Notes: a model not told the origin generated them from the letters alone. 64,000 nt of DNA from Ruania zhangjianzhongii (GCF_008000995.1 NZ_CP042828.1:3338882-3402881); one strand, 5' to 3'; positions 1-13,155 are shown, counted from the stretch's first letter. Made by a program: numbers and translations.

Positions 1-1105
1 GCAGCGCCCCGAACGGCTCCCCGCCGACGGCCGGGCCGATCATCTCGGCCGGAGTGAGCGAAGCCGCCCGCACCGCCGGCACCAGCGGCACGCCGCCGGT
101 CACGGTGGTGCGCAGCACATCCACCAGATGTGCGGTGCCGCCGGCGATCGAGCCGCCCTCGGCGAGCCGGGCCACGCCGCCGGCCACCTCCACGTCCAGA
201 CTGCCCAGCCGGTAGCGCCCGTCGCTCATCCCGGCGGCGGCCATCGCATCGGTCACCAGCGCGATGTTCTCCGCTCCCACCAGCGTGAACACGTCCCGGA
301 CCAGCTCCGGGTGCAGGTGCACCCCGTCGGCCACCAGCTCCACCACCAGGTCGCCGGCGGCCGCAGCGGCCAACGCCACCGGTACCGGCCCGGGCGTGCG
401 GTGGTGCATCGGCGCCATCCCGTTGCACAGGTGCGTCACCGTGGCCCGCCGGCCGGAGCCGGCCAGCAGGGCGTTCCCGCGTTCGACGGCGGAGCGCATC
501 TGGGCTGCATCGGCGTCGGTGTGTCCGTAGGAGGGCAGGCTTCCGGCGGCCACCAGCGCCTGGATCACCTCGGCGGCCCCGGGCACGTCCGGCGCCACGG
601 TCATCGTCACCAGCCGGCCGTCGAGCGCCTCGGCGAGAGCCGAGACCAGGGAGGGATCGCCGTCGCGCAGGAACTCCGGGTTCTGTGCCCCACACCGGGC
701 CGCGGCCAGGAACGGCCCCTCCGCGTGCACTCCCTCGATCTCACCGGCCGCCACCAGATCGGCGAGCAGTTCGGCGCGGGCCAGCAGCACCTCGTCGGGC
801 GCGGTGACCAGGGAGGCGAGCATCCGGGTGGTGCCGTGCCGGCGGTGCTCGGCGACCGCCTGCTCGGCCTCGGCGCGCCCGCCGGCGTCGGGGAAGCTGG
901 CACCGCCGCCACCGTGGTTGTGCACGTCCACCAGACCGGGCAGCACCAGGCGGTCCGGAGCAGCCACCGGAAGCTGGTCAGCCCAGCGAGCGGGCAGTTC
1001 CGCCGCTGGCCCGACCCAGCGGATCAAGCCCTCGGCGCCGGCCAGCACACCGTCGGCGATCTCGGCCTCCGGGGTGATCACGCGACCGCGGATCAGCTGC
1101 TCCAT
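1..1105 (-). CDS. nagA: N-acetylglucosamine-6-phosphate deacetylase, 3' end outside window
   Basis: Amidohydrolase that removes the acetyl group from GlcNAc-6-phosphate to give glucosamine-6-phosphate in cytoplasmic amino-sugar catabolism. The frame is open for 368 codons from an ATG at 1105 and runs off the left edge, so the C-terminus is missing. The protein shows the amidohydrolase metal motif HNHGGGG (residues 62-68), then GVHAEGPFL with the metal-binding Glu, VTHLCNGM, and VTDAMAAAG with the catalytic Asp. The family is about 380 residues, so only a few residues are likely lost. It lies 45 bases downstream of nucS on the same strand and may be read from the same transcript. Confidence 0.93.
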   Translation of the reverse strand, partial: MEQLIRGRVITPEAEIADGVLAGAEGLIRWVGPAAELPARWADQLPVAAPDRLVLPGLVDVHNHGGGGASFPDAGGRAEAEQAVAEHRRHGTTRMLASLVTAPDEVLLARAELLADLVAAGEIEGVHAEGPFLAAARCGAQNPEFLRDGDPSLVSALAEALDGRLVTMTVAPDVPGAAEVIQALVAAGSLPSYGHTDADAAQMRSAVERGNALLAGSGRRATVTHLCNGMAPMHHRTPGPVPVALAAAAAGDLVVELVADGVHLHPELVRDVFTLVGAENIALVTDAMAAAGMSDGRYRLGSLDVEVAGGVARLAEGGSIAGGTAHLVDVLRTTVTGGVPLVPAVRAASLTPAEMIGPAVGGEPFGAL

Positions 1106-1150
1106 GCGAGGGTCCTCTCAGTGGTCCGGCGGGTCAGGCGGTCGAGACAG

Positions 1151-1846
1151 TCAGAACAGCCGGGACTCCACGTCGTCCAGCCCGCGCATCGCGTCGTAGT
1201 CCAGCACCACGCAGCGAATACCGCGGTCGGTGGCGAGCACCCGCGCCTGCGGTTTGATCTCCTGCGCGGCGAACACTCCCGCCACCGGGGTGAGCAGCGG
1301 GTCCCGGTTCAGCAGGTCCAGGTACCGGGTGAGCTGTTCCACGCCGTCGATATCCCCGCGGCGCTTGATCTCCACGGCGACCGTCCCGCCCTCAGCGGAC
1401 CGGGCAAGGAGATCCACCGGCCCGATCGCGGTCGGGTACTCCCGCCGCACCAGGGAGTGCCCGTCGCCGAGCAGCCCGATCTGCTCGGCCAGCAGCTTCT
1501 GCAGGTGCGCCTCCACGCCGTCCTTGACCAGGCCCGGATCCACGCCCAGGTCATAGCTGTGGTCGTCGATCAGCTCATGGATCGAGACCACCAGCTGATC
1601 GTCGGTCTTGGTGCTGGCCACGGTCCACACCGCCTGCACACCGGCCTCGCGCTGGTCCTCGGTCGGTTCGCTCTCCTTCAGCGCACACGGCGGACTCATC
1701 CAGTTCAGCGGCTTGTACGAGCCGCCGTCGGAGTGCACCAGCATCGACCCGTCGGACTTGATCATCAGCACCCGCCGAGCCAGCGGCAGGTGGGCCGTCA
1801 GCCGGCCGGTGTAGTCCACCGCGCACTCGGCGATCACGAGCCTCAC
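1151..1846 (-). CDS. nucS: Mismatch-specific endonuclease NucS/EndoMS
   Basis: Cleaves both strands at mismatches and replaces MutS-MutL repair in most actinobacteria. 231 residues from a GTG at 1846; the frame is open further upstream, but that stretch is low-complexity and overlaps the DUF2550 gene, so the start VRLVIAEC fits the family. The nuclease core is visible: Asp145 (GPVDLLAR), Glu159 and Lys161 (VEIKRRG). The C-terminus ends SRLF, resembling the sliding-clamp-binding tail described for actinobacterial NucS (family knowledge). Position downstream of atpC and DUF2550 is conserved in actinobacteria. Likely co-transcribed with the ATP synthase operon. Confidence 0.95.
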   Translation of the reverse strand: MRLVIAECAVDYTGRLTAHLPLARRVLMIKSDGSMLVHSDGGSYKPLNWMSPPCALKESEPTEDQREAGVQAVWTVASTKTDDQLVVSIHELIDDHSYDLGVDPGLVKDGVEAHLQKLLAEQIGLLGDGHSLVRREYPTAIGPVDLLARSAEGGTVAVEIKRRGDIDGVEQLTRYLDLLNRDPLLTPVAGVFAAQEIKPQARVLATDRGIRCVVLDYDAMRGLDDVESRLF

Positions 1847-1862
1847 GACTGGTCCTTCCTGC

Positions 1863-2273
1863 TCACACGATCCTCGAGGTGCTCGGGTCCGGCGGCGCCG
1901 CCTCCAGCCAGGACCGCAACCCGTCCAGTGCACCGTCCTCGGCGGCCAGCCGGAACTCCGCGCCGGAGTAGATGCAACGCGCCTCACTCAGCGCACCTGG
2001 GCCGTCGTCTGCGGGCCGCTCCCGGCCGAGGATGTCCATCTCCCGGCGGGCCCACCGGCGCGAGGGCCCGGGCGACAACGAGACCACCTCGTAGAAGTCG
2101 AGGTGGTCTCGGGTGTAGGTGGCGATACCGGAGGCCCAGCGCTTGCCCTCATAGACGGCACACTCGAACGAGCCGACCCGGTGGTTGAGCGTGCGCAGTC
2201 GCCAGAAGAAACCCACGGCGAGCACGACGACGACGAGCGCCGCCACGATGATCACCGTCCAGGCTGCTGGCAC
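1863..2273 (-). CDS. DUF2550 family membrane protein
   Basis: 136 residues with one N-terminal membrane segment (about residues 5-25, rich in Val, Ala and Leu) followed by a soluble, probably cytoplasmic domain containing [17 protein letters not shown]. This matches the DUF2550 family that follows atpC in actinobacterial ATP synthase operons; its function is unknown. It starts 8 bases after the atpC stop, so it is surely co-transcribed with it. There is no catalytic motif that I recognise. Confidence 0.85.
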   Translation of the reverse strand: MPAAWTVIIVAALVVVVLAVGFFWRLRTLNHRVGSFECAVYEGKRWASGIATYTRDHLDFYEVVSLSPGPSRRWARREMDILGRERPADDGPGALSEARCIYSGAEFRLAAEDGALDGLRSWLEAAPPDPSTSRIV

Positions 2274-2281
2274 CGGCTCGC

Positions 2282-2566
2282 TCAGCTCTCCTGGGTGTCG
2301 GCCGCGGCCTCCGTGGTTGTCGGGTCGACCACGATCGTGATGTCGTCGTGGTCCACCGAGAGGAAGCCACCGCTGACCTCGAGCTCGACCGTGTCACCGC
2401 CCTCGGCGGCGCGCACCCGGACTACTCCGGGGCGCAGCACGGCGAGCACCGGCTGGTGACCGGGCAGTACCCCGAGATCACCGTCGGCCGCGGGCGCGGC
2501 GACGCTCAGGGCTTCCCCCGACCAGACCGTGTGGTCGGCGGAGACCATCTCCACGTTCAGCGGCAC
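2282..2566 (-). CDS. atpC: ATP synthase F1 subunit epsilon
   Basis: 94 residues from a GTG start. This is the beta-sandwich domain of the epsilon subunit (NVEMVSADHTVWSG, GDLGVLPGHQPVLAVL). It is shorter than the 120-140 residues of E. coli-type epsilon and lacks most of the C-terminal helical hairpin that inhibits the enzyme, as is common in actinobacteria. It joins gamma to the c-ring in the central stalk. It is the last atp gene; a perfect 12-bp hairpin separates it from atpD. Confidence 0.95.
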   Translation of the reverse strand: MPLNVEMVSADHTVWSGEALSVAAPAADGDLGVLPGHQPVLAVLRPGVVRVRAAEGGDTVELEVSGGFLSVDHDDITIVVDPTTTEAAADTQES

Positions 2567-2605
2567 GCCGCCTCCTTCGTCATTGCTCCTGCGCCTGCAC
2601 CGACA

Positions 2606-2633
2606 GGCTACGCCGAATCAGTTCGGCGTAGCC
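2606..2633 (-). repeat. Perfect 12-bp hairpin between atpD and atpC
   Basis: GGCTACGCCGAA (2606-2617) and its exact complement (2622-2633) flank a TCAG loop, in the 75-base gap between the atpD stop and the atpC start. There is no T-run after it, so it is not a classic intrinsic terminator. It may slow transcription or protect the 3' end of an upstream mRNA fragment. Confidence 0.8.
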
Positions 2634-2641
2634 GGGTCGGC

Positions 2642-5028
<2,387 letters not shown>

Positions 5029-5030
5029 GC

Positions 5031-6656
5031 TCAGCCCCGCTTCTGCCGGACGATCTGCTCCTGATCGATGTCCACGTCGCCGTCCTCGACCGGTTCGGCC
5101 GGCGCGGAGCCCTCGGAGCCGAGGAAGGTGTCGCGGAACTTCTCCACGGCCGCCTTCAGCTCCTCCTCGGTGGAGTCCTCGAACTTGCCGGTCTCGGCGA
5201 TCTGGTCGATCACCCCGGTGTTCCGGCGCACGTACTCGAGCAGCTCGCGCTCGAACCGGCGGACGTCGGTCAGCTCGACCTCGTCGAAGTAGCCCTTCGT
5301 ACCGGCCCAGATGGAGACCACCTGGTCCTCGGCGTCGTACGGGCTGTACTGCGGCTGCTTGAGCAGCTCCATCAGCCGCGCACCCCGGGTGAGCTGGCGG
5401 CGCGAGGCCGGGTCCAGGTCCGAGGCGAACATCGCGAACGCCTCCAGAGCCCGGTACTGCGCCAGGTCGATCTTCAGCGTGCCGGAGACCTTCTTCATCG
5501 CCTTGATCTGCGCGTCACCACCCACGCGGGAGACCGAGATACCCACGTCGACGGCGGGGCGCTGGTTGGCGTTGAACAGGTCCGACTGGAGGAAGATCTG
5601 CCCATCGGTGATGGAGATGACGTTGGTCGGGATGTACGCCGAGACGTCGTTCGCCTTGGTCTCGATGATCGGCAGACCGGTCATCGAACCGGCACCCAGC
5701 TCGTCGGAGAGCTTGGCGCAACGCTCCAGCAGCCGGGAGTGCAGGTAGAACACGTCACCGGGGTAGGCCTCACGGCCCGGCGGGCGGCGCAGCAGCAGGG
5801 AGACCGCACGGTAGGCCTCGGCCTGCTTGGACAGGTCGTCGAAGACGATCAGGACGTGCTTGCCCTGGTACATCCAGTGCTGGCCGATGGCCGAACCGGT
5901 GTAGGGAGCGATGTACTTGAAGCCCGCAGCGTCCGAGGCGGGGGCCGCCACGATCGTGGTGTACTCCAACGCGCCGGCGTCCTCCAGGGCGCCGCGCACC
6001 GAGGCGATGGTCGTCCCCTTCTGACCGATCGCCACGTAGATGCAGCGCACCTGCTTTTCCGGGTCGCCGGACTCCCAGTTCGCCTTCTGGTTGATGATCG
6101 TGTCCAGCGCGATCGCGGTCTTCCCGGTCTGCCGGTCACCGATGATCAGCTGACGCTGACCGCGACCGATCGGGATCATCGCGTCGATGGCCTTCTGACC
6201 GGACTGCAGCGGCTCGTGCACGCTCTTGCGCTCCATCACGCCAGCAGCCTGCAGCTCCAGCGCCCGCCGTGCGTCGGTCTCGACCTCGCCGAGGCCGTCG
6301 ATCGGCTGACCCAGCGGGTCCACGACGCGGCCCAGGTAACCCTCACCGACCGGGACGGAGAGCACCTCACCAGTGCGGCGCACGCTCTGTCCCTGCTCGA
6401 TGCCGTCGAACTCCCCCAGCACCACCACACCGATCGTGCGCGTGTCCAGGTTCAGGGCCAGACCGAGGGTGCCGTCCTCGAAGGTGAGCAGCTCGTTGGC
6501 CATCACCCCGGGCAGACCCTCAACTTCGGCGATGCCGTCGGCAGCCAGGGTGACGGTACCGACCTCCTCGGCCGCGCTGGTCGCCGGCTCGTAGGAGTTC
6601 ACGAAGCTGTCCAGCGCCGCCCGGATCTCCTCGGGCTTGATCGTCAGTTCAGCCAT
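5031..6656 (-). CDS. atpA: ATP synthase F1 subunit alpha
   Basis: Regulatory nucleotide-binding subunit, 541 residues. The P-loop GDRQTGKT, the [14 protein letters not shown] region and the [13 protein letters not shown] segment are conserved. The acidic C-terminal tail ([17 protein letters not shown]) extends past the E. coli length, comparable to the C-terminal extension described for mycobacterial alpha, although the sequence differs. It is upstream of atpG by 2 bases. Confidence 0.98.
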   Translation of the reverse strand: MAELTIKPEEIRAALDSFVNSYEPATSAAEEVGTVTLAADGIAEVEGLPGVMANELLTFEDGTLGLALNLDTRTIGVVVLGEFDGIEQGQSVRRTGEVLSVPVGEGYLGRVVDPLGQPIDGLGEVETDARRALELQAAGVMERKSVHEPLQSGQKAIDAMIPIGRGQRQLIIGDRQTGKTAIALDTIINQKANWESGDPEKQVRCIYVAIGQKGTTIASVRGALEDAGALEYTTIVAAPASDAAGFKYIAPYTGSAIGQHWMYQGKHVLIVFDDLSKQAEAYRAVSLLLRRPPGREAYPGDVFYLHSRLLERCAKLSDELGAGSMTGLPIIETKANDVSAYIPTNVISITDGQIFLQSDLFNANQRPAVDVGISVSRVGGDAQIKAMKKVSGTLKIDLAQYRALEAFAMFASDLDPASRRQLTRGARLMELLKQPQYSPYDAEDQVVSIWAGTKGYFDEVELTDVRRFERELLEYVRRNTGVIDQIAETGKFEDSTEEELKAAVEKFRDTFLGSEGSAPAEPVEDGDVDIDQEQIVRQKRG

Positions 6657-6716
6657 CTGTTCGTCCTTCTCCTTAGACCGCCTGGTGGCGATCGGTTCAC
6701 ATCTGAGTGGGGCTTG

Positions 6717-8101
<1,385 letters not shown>

Positions 8102-8119
8102 CTACTGGTGAGGGATGGA

Positions 8120-8344
<225 letters not shown>

Positions 8345-8415
8345 TCACGGTGAGCGTCTGGGTGTGTCGTGCGAACTGCTGACCCACCGGAGCGGGCCGA
8401 AGCCTCTCGGTGAGG

Positions 8416-9276
8416 TCAGTGCTCCTCTTCGAGGGCCATGTTGAGGTAGATGGCGGACAGAAGCGTGAAGATGTAGGCCTGCAGGAGAGCGATGAAGATC
8501 TCGAACAGGGTGATGAAGATCCCGCCGGCAAAGGCGAGGGCGCCGGTGGCCTTGATCAGGCCGCCGCCCTCGAGGATGAGGAAGTGGGTGGCGGCGAAGC
8601 ACAGCACCAGCATCAGGTGCCCGGCCATCATGTTGGCCACCAGCCGGATGGTCAGCGTGGCCGGGCGCAGGATGAACACCTGCAGCGCCTCGATCGGCGT
8701 GATCAGCACGTAAGCCGGCCACGGGATCCCGGGCGGGAAGAGCTGCGCCTTGAGGTACTTGCCCAGGCCGTGCTTGCGGATACCGGCGGACAGGTAGACC
8801 ACCAGCACCCAGAGCGCGAGCAACAGCGGAAGGCCGACTCGGGAGGTACCGGCGATATTCAGGAACGGGACCACTCCGGCGAGGTTCATCGCCAGGATGA
8901 GGAAGAAGATCGTGGTCAGCATCGCCACGTACGGTCGGGCGCGCTCCTTGCCCATGATCTGCTCGGCGACCTGCTCGCGCACGAACGTCACGCCGAACTC
9001 GATGATGCTCTGCCCGCGGGTCGGGATCAGCGACGCCTTGCGGGTGCCCAACCAGAAGAGCAGCAGCATCAGTGCCACCACGATGAGCCGCACCATCATG
9101 ATCCGGTCGAAGCCCCACACGGAGGTCAGCTCGGTACTCCCGAACAGCGCGTCCGGGAAGAACTCGTCAAGTCCTGGGGCGTGGAAGCCGCCGCTGTCCT
9201 CACCCTCGGCGAGGACAGGCGCGGCAGGGGCTGCGGTGGACAGAGTGAACTCCCCAGGTACATCGAGCTCGACCAT
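8416..9276 (-). CDS. atpB: ATP synthase Fo subunit a
   Basis: Stator subunit forming the proton half-channels. The essential Arg is in TIRLVANMMAGH, and five to six hydrophobic helices are visible. 286 residues from ATG 9276; a GTG at 9279 is one codon upstream and equally possible. About 45 residues before the first helix (SGGFHAPGLDEFFP) are typical of the family. It is the first gene of the atpBEFHAGDC cluster, 72 bases after atpI. Confidence 0.96.
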   Translation of the reverse strand: MVELDVPGEFTLSTAAPAAPVLAEGEDSGGFHAPGLDEFFPDALFGSTELTSVWGFDRIMMVRLIVVALMLLLFWLGTRKASLIPTRGQSIIEFGVTFVREQVAEQIMGKERARPYVAMLTTIFFLILAMNLAGVVPFLNIAGTSRVGLPLLLALWVLVVYLSAGIRKHGLGKYLKAQLFPPGIPWPAYVLITPIEALQVFILRPATLTIRLVANMMAGHLMLVLCFAATHFLILEGGGLIKATGALAFAGGIFITLFEIFIALLQAYIFTLLSAIYLNMALEEEH

Positions 9277-9348
9277 CACTGCACTATGGGCAGCGTCGCA
9301 GGAGACAAGCTCAGGTGGGCTGGAAGTGAATATGTGTAGCGTACCGGA

Positions 9349-9999
9349 TCACTCCGGACGATCGTGACCGTCCGGGTGGCGCTGAACCTTGGAAGGATCG
9401 GCTGAATCCGTAGCTTCCCGGACATCCTCACCGGCCGTAGGTGGACTCGTCAACTCCGACTCAGCGCCCGATGAGGCGGTGGGGGTACCTTCACCCTCCC
9501 CCGGACCGGGATCGGCCACTGTGGAGGCGCCGTCGTCGTCCTGTGACGGTTCTGTGCTGCTGGGGGCAACGTAGGGGATACGGGCGGTGACCAAGGTGCC
9601 GATCTCGACGATGAGTCCGACGATCACCACCACGAACAGTGTGGCCAGGAACACACCGCGGTGATAGAAGTTCTCGTTCCGCAACCAGAGCAGGAGGACC
9701 GCGAGCAGACCCATCTTCAGGATCCACCCGCCGAGCAGGACGATCTGCAACAGCTCCGGCCCGCGGCCGACGATCGCGTACAGGCTGGCCATCGTGGTGC
9801 CGGTGAAGAGCACGCTGATCGCCGTGGCCAGCAGCGCGCTCCACAGGCCGGGTAGGCCGCCGACGAGCAGGCCGACGCCCACGCTGACCACACCGATCAC
9901 CGCCGAGGCGAGCAACAGCCGGCGCAGCACCGTGCGGATCATGGTCAGGACCGCCTCGGTGCGGAGGTAGCGGTCGTTCAGGAAGGCGGGCTCGGGCAC
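9349..9999 (-). CDS. atpI: AtpI-like ATP synthase accessory membrane protein
   Basis: About 216 residues from a GTG at 9999, which has AAGGAC upstream; an alternative ATG at 9942 would give 197. Four membrane helices fill the first two thirds (LLLASAVIGVVSVGVGLLVG, LLATAISVLFTGTTMASLYA, LLGGWILKMGLLAVLLLWL, LATLFVVVIVGLIVEIG), followed by a Ser/Thr/Asp/Glu-rich tail. Its position between wecA and atpB corresponds to AtpI/protein I, thought to help c-ring assembly. Sequence conservation is weak, so the assignment rests mainly on topology and synteny. Confidence 0.8.
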   Translation of the reverse strand: MPEPAFLNDRYLRTEAVLTMIRTVLRRLLLASAVIGVVSVGVGLLVGGLPGLWSALLATAISVLFTGTTMASLYAIVGRGPELLQIVLLGGWILKMGLLAVLLLWLRNENFYHRGVFLATLFVVVIVGLIVEIGTLVTARIPYVAPSSTEPSQDDDGASTVADPGPGEGEGTPTASSGAESELTSPPTAGEDVREATDSADPSKVQRHPDGHDRPE

Positions 10000-10013
10000 G
10001 GCGGTGGTGTCCT

Positions 10014-11132
10014 TCAGCTGGGGTGGTGAGCGGTCCGGCGCTTGCCGAACGAGGGGGTGGGGATCGGTACCACGGTAATGATCACGGCGATCACGACGCC
10101 AATCGCGGCGCCGATCAGCACCTGGTACACCGGGAACAGCACCAGGGCGGCGGCGCTGCACGAGGCCACGAAGGTCCACACGTACAGGATGGCTACCGCG
10201 CGGCGGTGCGAGTGGCCGCGATCGAGCAGCTTGTGGTGCAGGTGGGTGCGGTCGGCGTGGAACGGGGACTTGCCGGCGAGCAGCCGCCGCAGGATGGTGA
10301 TCGTGACATCCATCAGCGGCAGGATCAGCACGGCGACCGGCAGCAGGATCGGCACGAAGGCCGGCAGGGCGGCTGTGGTGGAGACCAGGCCGGGGTTGAT
10401 CTGGCCGGTGACCACGATCGAGGCGGCGGCCAGGGTCAGCCCGAGCAGCATCGCCCCGGAATCGCCCATGAACACCCGTGCCGGATGGAAGTTGTGCGGT
10501 AGGAAGCCTACGCACACCCCGACCAGCGCGGCCACCACCATCGTGGCGAGGTCAGAGTAGTCGGCCGGGCTGCTGGTCCGGGTGAGCACGTAGGTGTAGA
10601 CGAAGAATGCGGTGCCGCCGATCGCGATCATCCCGGCGGCCAGCCCGTCCAGCCCGTCCACCCAGTTCACTGCATTGATGGCCACCACCACAGCGATCAC
10701 GGTGACCACCAGGGAAAGCCGCGAGGAGCCGATGGTCAGCCCGAAGATCGGGAAGCTGATCAGCTGCACGCCCTGCCAGGCCATCGCCCCGGCCACGATC
10801 ACCTGGCCGACCAGCTTGGTGAACCAGTCCAGGTCCCAGATGTCATCGGCAACGCCGAGCAGGCAGATGGCGGCGGCGCAGCCGAGGATCGCCCAGGGCA
10901 GGTTGTCGTCGAAGACCGGCTGCAGGAACTCGATCTGGGATGCGACCAACAGGGCGCCAGCCAGTCCGGCCAGCATGGCCACCCCACCCAGGCGCGGGGT
11001 GGGCACGGAGTGCACGTCCCGGACCCGGACCGGGGTGACGGCACCGATGCGCTGCGCCAGCAACCGCGCCACCGGGGTCACCAAGTAGGTGACCGCTGCC
11101 GCGATCGCCAGCACCAGCAGATAGATCCTCAC
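10014..11132 (-). CDS. wecA: Undecaprenyl-phosphate GlcNAc-1-phosphate transferase (WecA/TagO type)
   Basis: Integral membrane enzyme of the MraY/WecA family that puts a sugar-1-phosphate on undecaprenyl phosphate, starting cell-wall glycopolymer synthesis. 372 residues, about 11 helices. Conserved cytoplasmic motifs are VHSVPTPRLGGVAML, GVADDIWDLDW (the DDxxD site), NAVNWVDGLDGLAAG and DRTHLHHKLLDRGHS (the His-rich loop). The GTG start overlaps the sua5 stop by 4 bases. WecA upstream of the atp operon is a conserved actinobacterial arrangement. Confidence 0.92.
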   Translation of the reverse strand: MRIYLLVLAIAAAVTYLVTPVARLLAQRIGAVTPVRVRDVHSVPTPRLGGVAMLAGLAGALLVASQIEFLQPVFDDNLPWAILGCAAAICLLGVADDIWDLDWFTKLVGQVIVAGAMAWQGVQLISFPIFGLTIGSSRLSLVVTVIAVVVAINAVNWVDGLDGLAAGMIAIGGTAFFVYTYVLTRTSSPADYSDLATMVVAALVGVCVGFLPHNFHPARVFMGDSGAMLLGLTLAAASIVVTGQINPGLVSTTAALPAFVPILLPVAVLILPLMDVTITILRRLLAGKSPFHADRTHLHHKLLDRGHSHRRAVAILYVWTFVASCSAAALVLFPVYQVLIGAAIGVVIAVIITVVPIPTPSFGKRRTAHHPS

Positions 11133-12082
11133 GGCACGCGGCCGTCCGGAGTCTCGTCACTCTCCTGCTCGTCAGTCCCTTCGGCGACGGCGTCACTCAC
11201 CGGGGCATCGCCGTCCTCGCCGACGGCGTCACTCACCGGGGCATCGCTCTCCTCGCCCGGCTCCTCGCTCTCCTCGCCGACGGCGTCACTCACCGGGGCT
11301 TCGCTCTCCTCGCCGACGGCGTCACTCACCGGGGCATCGCTCTCCTCGCCCGGCTCCTCGCCCAGGTCACCGTTCTCCTGCGCGTCGTCCGCACCATCCT
11401 CGCCGGCCGCATCCTCGATCACCTCGGGTACGTGCATCGGCAACAGGTCCGGCACCACGGACCCGAGCTCCTCGGCGGTGAGCGCTCCCTCGCGGACTAC
11501 CCGCAGCTGCTCCCCGGTGGCGTCCACGATGGTGGACGCGACCCCGCCAGGGGCAGTTCCGCCGTCGAGATAGACCCGCACCGCCCGGCCCAGCTGCTCA
11601 GCGGCCTCGGCGCAGGTGAGTGCGGCCGGCTCGCCGCTGCGGTTGGCGCTGGAGACGGCGAGCGGCCCGGTGCGCCGGAGCAGCTCGAGGGTGATCTCGT
11701 GGTCGGGCATGCGCAGCGCCACAGTGCCGTGGGTCTCCCCCAGGTCCCAGCGCAGGCTGCCGTGCGCGCGCAGGATGATGGTCAGTGGACCGGGCCAGAA
11801 CTCCTCCACCAGATCCCGCACGGCGGCGGGGATCTCGGTGGCCAGGCCGTCCAGCGTGCGCAGGTCCCCGATCAGCACCGGCGGCGGCATCTGCCGGTCG
11901 CGGCCTTTCGCGGTGAGCAGCGCGGTCACCGCACGGGGGGTGAACGCGTCCGCAGCGATGCCGTACACGGTATCCGTGGGCAGCACAGCCAGCCGTCCCT
12001 CGGCGAGCTGATGCACCGCCTCGGTGAGGTGACCGGCGCGCACTGCAGCATCGGTACAGTCGAGGAGTTCTAGATCTGGCAC
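11129..12082 (-). CDS. tsaC: L-threonylcarbamoyladenylate synthase (Sua5/YrdC/YciO) with acidic repeat tail
   Basis: Makes threonylcarbamoyl-AMP for the t6A37 modification of ANN-decoding tRNAs. The YrdC domain fills residues about 12-215 (VLPTDTVYGIAADAF, LAVSSANRSGEPAA, STIVDATGEQ). The last about 100 residues are unusual: an acidic tail made of repeats of GEESxAPVSDAV, low in hydrophobics and probably disordered. This is not the Sua5 C-terminal domain. The gene lies where actinobacteria keep it, between prmC and wecA, though two plus-strand genes now separate it from prmC. Confidence 0.92.
   Translation of the reverse strand: MPDLELLDCTDAAVRAGHLTEAVHQLAEGRLAVLPTDTVYGIAADAFTPRAVTALLTAKGRDRQMPPPVLIGDLRTLDGLATEIPAAVRDLVEEFWPGPLTIILRAHGSLRWDLGETHGTVALRMPDHEITLELLRRTGPLAVSSANRSGEPAALTCAEAAEQLGRAVRVYLDGGTAPGGVASTIVDATGEQLRVVREGALTAEELGSVVPDLLPMHVPEVIEDAAGEDGADDAQENGDLGEEPGEESDAPVSDAVGEESEAPVSDAVGEESEEPGEESDAPVSDAVGEDGDAPVSDAVAEGTDEQESDETPDGRVP
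11183..11355 (-). repeat. In-frame tandem repeats encoding the acidic tail of Sua5
   Basis: Four near-identical copies of a unit containing GACGGCGTCACTCACCGGGG start near 11185, 11221, 11279 and 11314. Most spacing is about 36 bases (12 codons), with one gap enlarged by an extra GEESEEP-type segment. All spacings keep the frame. Such near-identity at the DNA level suggests recent expansion by slippage. Confidence 0.85.
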
Positions 12083-12135
12083 GTGGCTAAGCCTCTCACG
12101 CCCGCCGGGCCGCTCCGGCGTGGGATCGTACCCGG

Positions 12136-12513
12136 GTGACCACTCCTGCCGGCAGCTCCGCTCTGCTCCGCGCGATCTTCGTGGCGACGATCGCGGTCCA
12201 GCTCATCGTGCTGTATCTCCCCCAGCCGCCGAGCACCGCGGAGGTCGGCGTGCCCGGGGCGGACAAGGCGATCCACGTGCTGGTCTTCGCCCTGGTGATG
12301 CTTACCGGCGTCCTCGCCTCCGTGCCCGCGCGCTGGCTGGCCCTCGTCCTGGCGGCGCACGCGGTCCTCAGCGAGGTGGTCCAGCACCTGCTGCTGCCCA
12401 GCCGGAGCGGGGACCCGCTGGACGCAGTGGCCGATCTCGCCGGCATCGCCCTCGGCTGGTACGTGGCGTCGATGATCACCCGGCACCGGCTGTCCGGCGC
12501 ACCGCGTCGCTAG
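12136..12513 (+). CDS. VanZ-like membrane protein
   Basis: 125 residues from GTG 12136. Four hydrophobic helices and the VanZ-family pattern: DKAIHVLVFALVML near residue 45, then SEVVQHLLLPSRSGDPLDAVADLAG, with E..Q, R..D, D..A and N/D..G positions. The molecular function of these proteins is unclear apart from the teicoplanin-resistance VanZ. It sits between the divergently read sua5 and a PAP2 gene 3 bases downstream, so the two plus-strand genes form a small operon inserted in the conserved minus-strand run. Confidence 0.8.
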   Translation: MTTPAGSSALLRAIFVATIAVQLIVLYLPQPPSTAEVGVPGADKAIHVLVFALVMLTGVLASVPARWLALVLAAHAVLSEVVQHLLLPSRSGDPLDAVADLAGIALGWYVASMITRHRLSGAPRR

Positions 12514-12516
12514 CCG

Positions 12517-13149
12517 ATGGCCTCACCACAACCGCCCTCGGCGCTCCTCCGGACCCTTCCGGTAGCCGGCCTCCTCGCGCTGATCGCCGGCATCAGCTGG
12601 CCGCTCCGCGCCACGGTGTACCGCTCGGTCGCACCGTCAGTGGCAGCTTCGCCGGTGGGCTCAGCGCTGGCCGGTGCCTTCGCCCAGTACGGACCGCTGC
12701 TGCTGGGGGTCCTGGCCGGTGTCCTCGCGGTGAGCTCCTTCTGGCGTGAGCGGGCCGTGTTCTGGCGCCTGGTCAGCGGGGGCGTCGGCGTGATCGGCGC
12801 CTCGGTGCTCAGCACGCTGCTCAAGCTGCTCGTCACCGAGGAACGGCCCTGCCGGGTCTGGGACGTCGAGACGGTGCTGGCCTGCCCGAGCGTCGGAGAC
12901 TGGTCCTGGCCATCCGGCCACTCGACGGTCGCCGCGGCGTTGGCCACCGCCTGCATCATCGCGGCACCCCGCACCGCCTGGTTCGCCGTCCCGGCTGCCG
13001 TTCTGGCGGGTGCAGCGCGGCTGGCCGCCGGCGTGCACTACCTGCACGACGTGGCCTCCGGGCTGGCTCTGGGCGCGGTGGTGGTCGCCCTGGTGGTCGT
13101 GCTCCTCCGCCCGTTGGCGGCTCGCCTACCGGTAGCCCGCGGGCGGTAG
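12517..13149 (+). CDS. PAP2 superfamily membrane phosphatase
   Basis: 210 residues, about six membrane helices. The three-part acid phosphatase signature is complete: KLLVTEERPC (with Lys and Arg), PSGHSTVAA (catalytic His) and RLAAGVHYLHDV (Arg and nucleophile His). Members dephosphorylate lipid pyrophosphates such as undecaprenyl pyrophosphate or phosphatidate at the outer face of the membrane. The substrate cannot be told here, though nearby wecA makes a recycling role plausible. It ends 6 bases from the convergent prmC. Confidence 0.88.
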   Translation: MASPQPPSALLRTLPVAGLLALIAGISWPLRATVYRSVAPSVAASPVGSALAGAFAQYGPLLLGVLAGVLAVSSFWRERAVFWRLVSGGVGVIGASVLSTLLKLLVTEERPCRVWDVETVLACPSVGDWSWPSGHSTVAAALATACIIAAPRTAWFAVPAAVLAGAARLAAGVHYLHDVASGLALGAVVVALVVVLLRPLAARLPVARGR

Positions 13150-13155
13150 CGGAGG

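Noticed and set aside
128-2188. Long plus-strand open frame over nagA and nucS
   Set aside because: It is antisense to two well-supported minus-strand genes and has no recognisable domain.
11183-11355. CRISPR-like array
   Set aside because: Repeats are in frame within sua5, code for a peptide repeat, and have no variable spacers.
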